From assembly GCF_009391885.1 (NCBI RefSeq), contig NZ_VZII01000007.1, positions 248,001 through 312,000 of the forward strand: a DNA stretch of 64,000 nucleotides, in the 5' to 3' direction. Under the pieces are notes generated by a model. The model saw only the letters and a list, made by a program, of their open reading frames with translations. It did not search any database and had not been told where the DNA came from. The position numbers and the translations under genes were made by a program. This document shows positions 56,157 to 64,000 of the stretch, piece after piece; the stretch's first letter is position 1, and every line of letters starts with the position of its first letter. The stretch is from Pseudomonas sp. MN1F (GTDB taxonomy: Bacteria; Pseudomonadota; Gammaproteobacteria; Pseudomonadales; Pseudomonadaceae).

Positions 56157-56339
56157 AGCCATGGCAAGCAGGCAACCCAAGATCCAACGGCGGGGGCATA
56201 CTACTGCAGCTGTTAAACCAGCAAGGAAAAAACCTACAAAAAACAGAAAAACCCTCACACTTTACATAGTACCTCGAACACTTAACTACCGCGCAACTTA
56301 AGCGATGCTACCAGCATCAATCAGGAGGGGAACGCTGAC

Positions 56340-56660
56340 ATGGCATTACCATTACCCAACCACATCGCAAACAAGCTTGCTGAGCAAATCTTCAACAACT
56401 TCGACGATTTCTCCCAGGCTTTCTGGCTGGCAATCGCCGAAGACCCGATCTACTCCCAACAATTCGTTACCTCGCAACTCAACCGCATCAAGCAAGGATG
56501 GCCACCTCGCGCGCCTTTCGGTGAAACCGCAAAAGGCGTACGCGACTATCAGATCTGCCACATCGACCCACCTGCCTTTTGCGGTGCGACGTACGACGCC
56601 GAAAACATGCGGATCATGAGCGCCCTGCAGTACGCGCTGTCATCGGAGGTGAAGTGGTGA
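56340..56660 (+). CDS. Orphan colicin-E-type HNH DNase domain, probably inactive
   Basis: The 106-residue protein aligns over its length with the cytotoxic DNase domain of colicin E9 and S-type pyocins. LPLPNHIANKLAEQIFNNFD matches the domain start, and APFGETAKGVRDYQICHIDP with GATYDAENMRI matches the HNH core. Receptor and translocation domains are absent. By alignment with E9, Glu100 is Gln71, His102 is Cys73, His127 is Tyr98 and His131 is Ser102; only His103 (His74) remains. It should not be a working HNH nuclease. AGGAGGGG precedes the ATG by about 11 bases. Its stop overlaps the immunity gene start by four bases. Confidence 0.75.
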   Translation: MALPLPNHIANKLAEQIFNNFDDFSQAFWLAIAEDPIYSQQFVTSQLNRIKQGWPPRAPFGETAKGVRDYQICHIDPPAFCGATYDAENMRIMSALQYALSSEVKW

Positions 56661-56920
56661 TCAGTCAAAAACACTCCCTTGCCGACTACACCTGCGCCGA
56701 ATTCAGGACAGTGGTTGAGGAATTGCTACAGGCATCTGGTACCTCCGCCTGGCAGGATCGCTTACTCGAACACTTTATCGAGATGGCCGGACATCCGGAT
56801 GGCTCTGACCTCCTCTACTACCCTGCAAACGAACTGGAAGGCTGCGCCGTGGGGGTGATCGCACGGATCATTGCCTGGCGAAAATCAAAGGAACTTCCCC
56901 TGTTCAAGGATATGCAATGA
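56657..56920 (+). CDS. Colicin E9/pyocin-type immunity protein (Im9-like)
   Basis: The 87-residue protein aligns with Im2/Im7/Im8/Im9, four-helix proteins that bind DNase colicins at an exosite. Conserved are KHSLADYTCAEF at the N-terminus and HPDGSDLLYYP, in which Asp51, Tyr54 and Tyr55 match the Im9 hot-spot residues at the same numbers. The start is GTG at 56657 with GGAGGT 6 bases before it, overlapping the toxin stop (GTGA). The immunity gene is better preserved than its toxin, as expected if it protects against outside bacteriocins. Confidence 0.85.
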   Translation: MISQKHSLADYTCAEFRTVVEELLQASGTSAWQDRLLEHFIEMAGHPDGSDLLYYPANELEGCAVGVIARIIAWRKSKELPLFKDMQ

Positions 56921-57115
56921 ACAAATTTGTATGGGTGTTGATGCTGCTTCTATCCGGTTGCGCCGATGGCAGGGTCTGAACGCTGAAGTGACACAGACCT
57001 GAACTTCAATCCCACCAAGGACAAGAAGGCTAGATACGTTAACGGCTATGCACAGCGAGAAAAGGGCCTTCCCCGAGGTCCTTACTATTGGCCCGGGATC
57101 AAAGCATTAACGTAA
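56917..57115 (+). pseudogene. Truncated small lipoprotein coupled to the immunity gene
   Basis: ATG at 56917 overlaps the immunity stop by four bases (ATGA) and opens a 20-residue frame (to 56979) that is only a lipoprotein signal: MNKFVWVLMLLLSGC then ADGRV. Past the stop, other frames continue with plausible coding sequence and finally reach LPRGPYYWPGIKALT before TAA at 57113-57115. This fits a lipoprotein gene broken by frameshifts. Alternatively the 20-residue peptide is complete, reminiscent of tiny colicin lysis lipoproteins. The evidence is weak for either. Confidence 0.4.
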
Positions 57116-57534
57116 TCACGCTTGATGATTTCCAAGGCGACTGCATCATCCAGCAGATCAAAGCGCGGCACCTCGTTGCTCAGCTCACCTGGGTCTGAAT
57201 AGTCCATCTTACCGACGAGATGCTGAAGCAGAAAATTCATGGCCTCGATATCCGTAGGGGTCACGTTAAGCGACTTGATCAACAAGGCAACTACTGCCTT
57301 AGGTTTGTTTTCCGCAAACTGAAACGAAGGGTAAAACTTCCTACAACCGTCGGTGTGAGTGTATGCGAGAAGCTTCCCTGCGCTGGCCTCCTTGATCAAC
57401 TTTTGCTGTGTAATACCCAACAATTCGCAAGCTGCCTGCACATCCAGTAGCTGACAGCGACTGTCGATACGCTCGAGCGCGCGCGCTTTCATTCTGGTTA
57501 TTGCATCCTGATTACGCGTTGCAACCGAAGCCAT
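57085..57534 (-). CDS. Unrecognised protein with helix-turn-helix-like segment
   Basis: The 149-residue protein starts MASVATRNQDAITRMKARAL with a GAGGAGG ribosome site. The segment LLDVQAACELLGITQQKLIK (about residues 29-48) looks like a helix-turn-helix, followed by GKLLAYTHTDGCRKFYPSFQ, a pattern seen in some antitoxin-like and excisionase-like proteins. The C-terminal half is helical and acidic. No partner toxin is adjacent. It overlaps the broken lipoprotein by 31 bases on the opposite strand. I do not assign a function. Confidence 0.6.
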   Translation of the reverse strand: MASVATRNQDAITRMKARALERIDSRCQLLDVQAACELLGITQQKLIKEASAGKLLAYTHTDGCRKFYPSFQFAENKPKAVVALLIKSLNVTPTDIEAMNFLLQHLVGKMDYSDPGELSNEVPRFDLLDDAVALEIIKRDYVNALIPGQ

Positions 57535-57656
57535 CAGTCCTCCTCGGCAATTCGATATTCCGTAAACTCTGAGGCTATGGCTCTCCAGTTGCATGAGTCA
57601 ATTTTTCAATGCGTCTATTTGTAAACACGGCCGTCACTCGTAGATACATGTCTTGG

Positions 57657-57693
57657 GTTTTGAGCTGGCGCTCGATCTCCTAGGCGCTGAAAA
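57657..57693. repeat. 37-bp dispersed repeat, copy 2
   Basis: It matches copy 1 (18511-18547) at 34 of 37 bases and carries the same spaced GGCGCT pair. It lies at the right edge of the low-GC segment, about 50 bases before the cysNC terminator. Confidence 0.7.
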
Positions 57694-57744
57694 TGCTGCG
57701 GCGAACACCCCGCAGCCCACTCTCACTGCCCATTAAATCCACCA

Positions 57745-57773
57745 ACAAAAAACCCCGCCGAAGCGGGGTTTTT
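57745..57773 (-). terminator. Rho-independent terminator of cysD-cysNC
   Basis: A stem AAAAACCCCGC / GCGGGGTTTTT with a CGAA tetraloop lies just past the cysNC stop and has a T-run on the minus strand. Confidence 0.88.
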
Positions 57774-57788
57774 CACAAGCACCAATGC

Positions 57789-59690
57789 TTAGATCGCGCC
57801 ACGCTGGCGCAGCACATCCAGCACCTGCTTCACGCCTTCATCAACACTGGTGTTCTGGGTATCGATCACCAGGTCAGCATCCAGCGGCACATCGTACGGG
57901 AAGCTTTCGCCCGGGATGTTATCGCCCCCAGCGGCGTACAGCCCCTGCGGGTCACGCTCACGGCACGCCAACGGCGAGGCCTGAACGTAAACGGTCACCA
58001 GGCGCTCCTTGCCGATCAGCGCCTTGGCCTGCTCGCGGCCTTCGGCATCCGGGGCAACGAACGCCGCCAGGGTCAGCAGGCCGGCTTCGTTGAACTGGCG
58101 AGCCACGTGGGCGGCGCGGCGCCAGTTCTCGGTGCGGCCGGCGCGGTCCTGTGGCAGGCCCTTGTTCAGGTCGTGGCGCAGGTTCTGGCCATCGAGTACG
58201 TACACCGCACGGCCCATATCGAACAGCTTGCGCTCCACAGCGTAGGCCAGGGTGCTCTTGCCAGCGCCGGACAGGCCGCTGAACAGCACGGTTGCAGGCT
58301 GCTGGCCGAAGCGCAGGGCGCGCTCTTCGGTGGCCACGTGAGCGAGCTTGCCATGCTGGCCGGTGCTGCCGTGCGGCAAGACTGGCGGCGCGATGATCAT
58401 GCCGGCGCCGACGGTGCCGTTGGTCAGGCGGTCGATGACGATGAACGCACCGGTGGTGCGGTTGCTGTCGTAACCGTCCAGGGCGATCGAGGCGTCCAGG
58501 GCAACCTTGACCCGGCCGATCTCGTTCAGCTGCAGCGCGCTGGCAGCGCCCTGCTCCAGGGTGTTCACATCGACCTTGTGGGTGATGCTGGCAATCGAGC
58601 CCGGCACGTAGCTGGTAGCGCGCTTGATGTCGTACTTCTTGCCCGGGAGCATCGGCTCCTCGGCCATCCACACCAGCATGGCGTCGAACTGGTCGGTGAC
58701 TGGCGGCACGTTATCGGCGTGCACCAGCAGGTCGCCACGGGAGATGTCAATCTCGTCTTCCATGGTCAGGGTAACGGCCTGGCCTGGGCCAGCGTTTTCC
58801 AGTTCACCTTCGTAGGTGACGATGGACTTGACCCGGCTGCTCTTGCCCGACGGCAGCACGACCACTTCGTCACCCTTGTGCACCACGCCGCTGGCGATGG
58901 TGCCGGCGAAGCCGCGGAAGTTCAGGTTCGGGCGGTTGACGTACTGCACCGGGAAACGCAGGTCGGTGAAGTTGCGGTCGGCCGACACTTCGACGGTCTC
59001 GAGGATTTCCATCAAGGTCGGGCCGGCGTACCACGGCGATTGCTCGCTGTGATTGACCACGTTGTCGCCCTTGAGCGCCGACATCGGCACGAATTGCAGG
59101 CTGCTTGGCTTCAGGTTGATGGCGTCGGCGAACTTCAGGTAGTCGGCCTTGATCGACTCGAATACGCCTTCGTCGAAGCCTTTGAGGTCCATCTTGTTGA
59201 CCGCGACCACGATGTGCTTGATGCCCAGCAACGAGGCGATGTAGCTGTGGCGACGGGTCTGGGTCTGCACGCCGTAGCGGGCATCGACCAGGATGATTGC
59301 CAGGTCGCAGGTGGACGCGCCGGTGGCCATGTTGCGGGTGTACTGCTCGTGGCCCGGGGTGTCGGCGATGATGAACTTGCGCTTGGCGGTGGAGAAGTAG
59401 CGGTAGGCGACATCGATGGTGATGCCCTGCTCGCGCTCGGCCTGCAGGCCGTCGACCAGCAGCGCCAGGTCGACTTCCTCGCCAGTGGTGCCGACTTTCT
59501 TCGAATCACGGGTGATGGCCTCGAGGTGGTCCTCGTAGATCATCTTCGAATCGTGCAGCAGGCGCCCGATCAGGGTGCTCTTGCCATCGTCGACGTTGCC
59601 GCAGGTCAGGAAGCGCAGCAGTTCCTTGCGCTCGTGCTGGGCCAGGTAGGCGAGGATGTCCTCGCTGATCAGATCAGATTGGTGCGACAT
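57789..59690 (-). CDS. cysNC: Bifunctional sulfate adenylyltransferase subunit 1 / APS kinase
   Basis: CysNC fuses the GTPase subunit of ATP sulfurylase (about residues 1-440) to adenylylsulfate kinase (about 455-633). The GTPase motifs GNVDDGKST (residues 31-39), DTPGHEQY and NKMDLKG are intact. The kinase P-loop is [16 protein letters not shown] (about 466-481). With CysD it activates sulfate to APS and then PAPS. It starts 15 bases after cysD. The fused arrangement is normal in pseudomonads. Confidence 0.97.
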   Translation of the reverse strand: MSHQSDLISEDILAYLAQHERKELLRFLTCGNVDDGKSTLIGRLLHDSKMIYEDHLEAITRDSKKVGTTGEEVDLALLVDGLQAEREQGITIDVAYRYFSTAKRKFIIADTPGHEQYTRNMATGASTCDLAIILVDARYGVQTQTRRHSYIASLLGIKHIVVAVNKMDLKGFDEGVFESIKADYLKFADAINLKPSSLQFVPMSALKGDNVVNHSEQSPWYAGPTLMEILETVEVSADRNFTDLRFPVQYVNRPNLNFRGFAGTIASGVVHKGDEVVVLPSGKSSRVKSIVTYEGELENAGPGQAVTLTMEDEIDISRGDLLVHADNVPPVTDQFDAMLVWMAEEPMLPGKKYDIKRATSYVPGSIASITHKVDVNTLEQGAASALQLNEIGRVKVALDASIALDGYDSNRTTGAFIVIDRLTNGTVGAGMIIAPPVLPHGSTGQHGKLAHVATEERALRFGQQPATVLFSGLSGAGKSTLAYAVERKLFDMGRAVYVLDGQNLRHDLNKGLPQDRAGRTENWRRAAHVARQFNEAGLLTLAAFVAPDAEGREQAKALIGKERLVTVYVQASPLACRERDPQGLYAAGGDNIPGESFPYDVPLDADLVIDTQNTSVDEGVKQVLDVLRQRGAI

Positions 59691-59705
59691 GGAGTAACCC
59701 TGAAA

Positions 59706-60623
59706 TTAGAAGTAGCCTTGGCGTTTCTTGTCTTCCATGGAACCGGCGCCATCGTGGTCGATGACACGGCCCTGGCGTTCGGACGTACGGGTCAGGAGCA
59801 TTTCCTGAATGATGTCCGTCAGGGTCTCGGCTTCCGACTCGACAGCGCCCGTCAGCGGGTAGCAGCCGAGGGTACGGAAACGCACCTTCTTCTTGACGAT
59901 GCGCGCCTTCTCTTCCTCGGAGAGGTGCTCGAGGATGCGTTCGTCGTCGATCATGATCAGGGTGCCGTTCTTCTCGATGACTTCACGCTCGGCGGCGAAG
60001 TACAGCGGCACGATCGGGATGCCTTCGAGGTAGATGTACTGCCAGATGTCCAGCTCGGTCCAGTTCGACAGCGGGAAGACGCGGATCGACTCGCCCTTGT
60101 TGACCTTGCCGTTGTACACGTTCCACAGCTCCGGGCGCTGGTTCTTCGGGTCCCAGCGGTGCTTGCTGTCACGGAACGAGTACACACGTTCCTTGGCCCG
60201 CGACTTCTCTTCGTCGCGGCGCGCGCCACCGAAGGCGGCGTCGAAACCATGCTTGTCCAGCGCCTGCTTGAGGCCCTGGGTCTTCATGATGTCGGTGTGC
60301 TTGGAGCTGCCATGGGTGAAGGGGTTGATGCCCTGCGCCACACCCTCTGGGTTGACGTGGGTGATCAGCTCCAGGCCCATTTCCTCGACCATCTTGTCGC
60401 GGAAGCTGTACATCTCCTGGAATTTCCACTGGGTGTCGACGTGCATCACCGGGAACGGCAGCTTGCCCGGGAAGAAGGCCTTGCGCGCCAGGTGCAGCAT
60501 CACGGCGGAATCCTTGCCGATCGAGTACAGCATCACCGGGTTGTCGAACTCGGCGGCCACCTCGCGGATGATGTGGATGCTTTCCGCCTCCAGCTGTTTC
60601 AAGTGCGTCAGTTTGTCGACCAT
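59706..60623 (-). CDS. cysD: Sulfate adenylyltransferase subunit 2
   Basis: CysD is the PP-loop ATP-pyrophosphatase subunit that makes APS from sulfate and ATP. The 305-residue protein has the modified PP-loop [18 protein letters not shown] (about residues 33-50), [14 protein letters not shown], and the C-terminal [20 protein letters not shown]. An upstream in-frame extension was rejected. It is first in the cysD-cysNC operon. Confidence 0.97.
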   Translation of the reverse strand: MVDKLTHLKQLEAESIHIIREVAAEFDNPVMLYSIGKDSAVMLHLARKAFFPGKLPFPVMHVDTQWKFQEMYSFRDKMVEEMGLELITHVNPEGVAQGINPFTHGSSKHTDIMKTQGLKQALDKHGFDAAFGGARRDEEKSRAKERVYSFRDSKHRWDPKNQRPELWNVYNGKVNKGESIRVFPLSNWTELDIWQYIYLEGIPIVPLYFAAEREVIEKNGTLIMIDDERILEHLSEEEKARIVKKKVRFRTLGCYPLTGAVESEAETLTDIIQEMLLTRTSERQGRVIDHDGAGSMEDKKRQGYF

Positions 60624-60776
60624 GGCTACTCACGAAAAAACACGAAAAACGATCTTATGGACGGCCAGCGGGCCGTGTTCGAGCGAGCCACTTTATCACA
60701 GCGGCTGCTTCTATTTAGGAGGCGGGCTAGATCGAAAAAGTCTAACGATATGACTGGGGGTTTGGGGCTGGCAGGC

Positions 60777-60811
60777 CCGGCCCTTTCGCGGGTAAACCCG
60801 CTCCCGCAGGG
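60777..60811. repeat. P. putida-type 35-bp REP element
   Basis: The sequence from CCGGCCCTTTCGCGGGTAAA to GCAGGG closely matches the 35-bp REP element known in P. putida. It lies between cysD and the nif3-like gene within a wider imperfect inverted repeat. Confidence 0.8.
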
Positions 60812-60841
60812 ACCGCGCCGGCCTGAAGACTGGCCCGGATG

Positions 60842-61600
60842 TCAGATGGGATTCGGGCAGTCGATGAACAGGTGCTCCAGGGCAAACCGCCGCGCCAGGT
60901 AGTCACCCAAGGCCTGCACCCCGTACCGCTCGGTGGCATGGTGCCCTGCGGCAACGAAGCTCACCCCGTTCTCCCGGGCACTGTGATAGGTCTGCTCGGA
61001 CGCCTCGCCAGTGAGGTACAGGTCCACCCCCGCAGCAATCGCGGTGTCGATGTAGCCCTGCCCGCCTCCGGTGCACCAGCCGACCCGGCGGATCATCTGA
61101 TCGCCTTCCACCAGCAACGGCTCACGCCCGAGCACTTCCTGCACCCGACGGGCGAAGTCACGTGCGGTCACAGGCTCCGCCAGCGAACCGACCAGGCCGA
61201 CCACCTTGGGGTTTTCCGGGTCCAGCGGCCCTTCGACGGTGATGTCCAGTTGCCGCGCCAGCTGCACGTTGTTGCCGACTTCCGGGTGCACGTCCAGCGG
61301 CAGATGAAACGCCAGCAGGCTGATGTCGTGCTTGAGCAAGGTCTTCAGCCGGCGCTGACGGATCCCGGTAACGCACGGGTTCTCACCTTTCCAGAAATAA
61401 CCATGGTGCACCAGGATCAGGTCGGCCTCGGCCTCGACCGCGGCATCCAGCAAGGCCTGACTGGCGGTGACCCCGCTGACGATGCGGCTGACCTGTGGTC
61501 GACCCTCGACCTGCAGGCCATTGGGGCAGTAATCCTGGATCTTCGCGCTGCCCAGGTAGCGTTCGGCTTCCTCGACCAGGGTGTTGAGTGCGACGGCCAT
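60842..61600 (-). CDS. Nif3-like dinuclear metal centre protein (YbgI family)
   Basis: The 252-residue protein belongs to a hexameric, metal-binding family whose E. coli member YbgI has a di-metal site. Metal-ligand regions are LILVHHGYFWKG (about residues 61-72), LLAFHLPLDVHPEVGNN and FVAAGHHATERYG. Family members have been annotated as GTP cyclohydrolase I type 2, but the true role is unsettled. In PAO1 the equivalent lies between cysD and algW, as here. Confidence 0.9.
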   Translation of the reverse strand: MAVALNTLVEEAERYLGSAKIQDYCPNGLQVEGRPQVSRIVSGVTASQALLDAAVEAEADLILVHHGYFWKGENPCVTGIRQRRLKTLLKHDISLLAFHLPLDVHPEVGNNVQLARQLDITVEGPLDPENPKVVGLVGSLAEPVTARDFARRVQEVLGREPLLVEGDQMIRRVGWCTGGGQGYIDTAIAAGVDLYLTGEASEQTYHSARENGVSFVAAGHHATERYGVQALGDYLARRFALEHLFIDCPNPI

Positions 61601-61768
61601 GAAAATCTCCTCGAAATCTGCGCTTTTCTCGGGCGCAACGCCTGCAGAACGCCCGTATAATGCCGGCCATTATGGGCCGTCGCCGGCATCGGGGGAACCG
61701 GTGTATGATCGCGCGCGCTCATGCCCCACTGCGCGGCCACCGGCCCTTGCTCTCTCCAGGACTCGTTC

Positions 61769-62929
<1,161 letters not shown>

Positions 62930-62962
62930 GAAGAAGGGGCCGCATTTGCGGCCCCTTCTTGC
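62930..62962. terminator. Bidirectional terminator algW / ABC operon
   Basis: A stem AGAAGGGGCCGC / GCGGCCCCTTCT with a short loop separates the convergent algW and ATPase genes. Confidence 0.8.
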
Positions 62963-62963
62963 A

Positions 62964-63728
62964 TCAGTGCAGGATCTGGCTGAGGAACAACTTGGTCCGG
63001 TCACTGCGCGGGCGGTCGAAGAAGTCATCCGGCGCCGCCTGCTCGACGATCTCCCCCTTGTCCATGAAGATCACCCGGTTCGCCACGGTGCGGGCAAAGC
63101 CCATTTCGTGGGTCACGCAGAGCATGGTCATGCCGTCCTCGGCCAGGCCGACCATGGTGTCGAGCACTTCCTTGACCATTTCCGGGTCCAGCGCCGAGGT
63201 CGGTTCGTCGAACAGCATGATCTTCGGTTTCATGCACAGCGCCCGGGCAATCGCCACGCGCTGCTGCTGGCCACCGGAGAGCTGCCCAGGGAACTTGTGC
63301 GCCTGCTCTGGAATACGTACCCGCTCCAGGTAGTGCATGGCAATTTCCTCGGCCTTGCGCCGGGGCATCTTGCGCACCCACATCGGCGCCAGGGTGCAGT
63401 TTTCCAGAATGCTCAGGTGCGGGAACAGGTTGAAGTGCTGGAACACCATGCCCACCTCGCGGCGGATCGCTTCGATCTGCTTGAGGTCGTTGGTCAGCTC
63501 CACACCATCGACCACGATGCGGCCCTGCTGGTGCTCTTCCAGGCGGTTGAGGCAGCGGATGGTGGTCGACTTGCCCGAGCCGGACGGGCCACACAGGACG
63601 ATGCGCTCGCCCTGGCGCACGTTCAGGTTGATGTCCTTGAGCACATGGAACTGGCCGTACCACTTGTTCACGCCCTGCATCTGGATGATGCCTTCGGGGC
63701 CGGCAGGCTGCTTGATCGCTTCACTCAT
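62964..63728 (-). CDS. aapP: Amino-acid ABC transporter ATP-binding protein (AapP type)
   Basis: The 254-residue ATPase has Walker [10 protein letters not shown] (about residues 48-56), the Q-loop in [14 protein letters not shown], the signature LSGGQQQR, Walker [15 protein letters not shown] and the switch His in VTHEMGF. It resembles AapP/GlnQ-type polar amino-acid importers. An in-frame extension upstream lies in the permease gene and was rejected; [10 protein letters not shown] at 63726-63728 is the likely start, 10 bases after the permease stop. Confidence 0.9.
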   Translation of the reverse strand: MSEAIKQPAGPEGIIQMQGVNKWYGQFHVLKDINLNVRQGERIVLCGPSGSGKSTTIRCLNRLEEHQQGRIVVDGVELTNDLKQIEAIRREVGMVFQHFNLFPHLSILENCTLAPMWVRKMPRRKAEEIAMHYLERVRIPEQAHKFPGQLSGGQQQRVAIARALCMKPKIMLFDEPTSALDPEMVKEVLDTMVGLAEDGMTMLCVTHEMGFARTVANRVIFMDKGEIVEQAAPDDFFDRPRSDRTKLFLSQILH

Positions 63729-63738
63729 TTCGAAACTC

Positions 63739-64000
63739 CTAACGCTTGTGGCCAGTGTCCAGCTTGCGCTCCAGATGCATGGAGTAGCGGGACATACCGA
63801 AACAGAAAATCCAGAACACCAGGGCGGCAAACACATAGCCCTCGGTGGCCATGCCCAGCCAGGCCGGGTCAGCGGCGGCTTGCTTGACGCTGTTGAGCAG
63901 GTCGAACAGGCCGATGATGATCACCAGGCTGGTGTCCTTGAACAGGGCGATGAAGGTGTTGACGATGCCGGGGATCACCAGCTTGAGCGCCTGCGGCAGA
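63739..64000 (-). CDS. aapM: Amino-acid ABC transporter permease, C-terminal part (runs off window)
   Basis: The frame is open to the window edge and encodes the last ~86 residues of a HisM/GlnP-type permease. The conserved cytoplasmic loop region is seen ([20 protein letters not shown], then [15 protein letters not shown]), followed by a last membrane segment and the tail [16 protein letters not shown]. It is upstream of and co-directional with the ATPase gene, matching the aapJQMP order. An internal ATG at 63976-63978 is not the real start. Confidence 0.85.
   Translation of the reverse strand, partial: LPQALKLVIPGIVNTFIALFKDTSLVIIIGLFDLLNSVKQAAADPAWLGMATEGYVFAALVFWIFCFGMSRYSMHLERKLDTGHKR

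Noticed and set aside
56007..56258. Minus-strand frame of 83 codons with hydrophobic segments
   Set aside because: It starts with GTG, has a poorly spaced ribosome site, and overlaps the lipoprotein frame at 55974. Phe-rich runs come from lysine codons on the other strand. It cannot be fully excluded as a small membrane protein.
56161..56301. Plus-strand 46-codon basic frame upstream of the DNase-like gene
   Set aside because: It has no ribosome site and no recognisable domain, and looks like a lysine/threonine-rich filler. I could not tie it to the missing translocation part of a pyocin.
57693..60902. Plus-strand open frame of 1069 codons opposite cysNC and cysD
   Set aside because: It is a shadow of two certain genes, with no domain and His/Val-rich composition typical of antisense frames in high-GC DNA.

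Overview
The window is a high-GC gammaproteobacterial chromosome segment. Its protein sequences and gene order point to Pseudomonas, most likely the P. putida group: the methionine gamma-lyase is close to the P. putida enzyme, there is a P. putida-type 35-bp REP element, and the order mraZ...sspA-pet-rpsI-rplM...zapE-trpS...cysNC-cysD-nif3-algW follows the order I know from P. aeruginosa PAO1. No tRNA, rRNA, CRISPR array, insertion sequence or prophage was seen. The one structural RNA is rnpB.

Layout. 1-14.9 kb: 5' part of groL, groS with a heat-shock-like promoter, fxsA, a HugZ-like gene, a DUF481 gene, an alkyltransferase-like (Atl) gene, ampG, an MdfA-like efflux pump, a small MscS channel, yajQ, a panE-like gene, an orphan sensor kinase with a PduO-type adenosyltransferase, a Nudix/ThiE-like fusion preceded by a glutathione S-transferase gene with a large internal deletion, and argJ. 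15-36.6 kb: secA, dciA and the complete division and cell wall (dcw) cluster from lpxC back to mraZ, all on the minus strand except dciA, with ten overlapping gene junctions and a mraZ promoter followed by three MraZ-box-like repeats at exactly 10-bp spacing. 36.7-46.9 kb: rnpB, rsmI, then the plus-strand run lpoA-yraN-gmhA-dolP-lipoprotein, then minus-strand sspB/sspA, petABC and rplM-rpsI. 47-53.2 kb: tas, a GlxA-type regulator, zapE, trpS, an alpha/beta hydrolase and zapG. 53.2-57.8 kb: the accessory segment. 57.8-64 kb: cysNC, cysD, nif3-like, algW and the start of an amino-acid ABC transporter operon.

The accessory segment lies between zapG and cysNC, which are adjacent in PAO1. It holds mdeA/mdeR (methionine gamma-lyase and its Lrp-type regulator, without mdeB) and then about 2.7 kb of visibly lower GC. 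That part contains a single-domain bulb-type (MMBL) lectin resembling half of a lectin-like bacteriocin, a small lipoprotein, an orphan colicin-E-type HNH DNase domain whose catalytic residues are mostly replaced, its well-preserved Im9-like immunity gene, a 20-residue lipoprotein coupled to the immunity gene, and an unrecognised helix-turn-helix-like protein. I read this as a decayed bacteriocin and immunity locus. It is the most unusual part of the window.

Most of the rest is housekeeping: envelope synthesis and division (dcw, ampG, lpoA, zapE, zapG, dolP), respiration (petABC), translation, sulfate activation and protein quality control. A recurring GGGGCCGC-loop-GCGGCCCC stem marks the ends of several unrelated transcription units.
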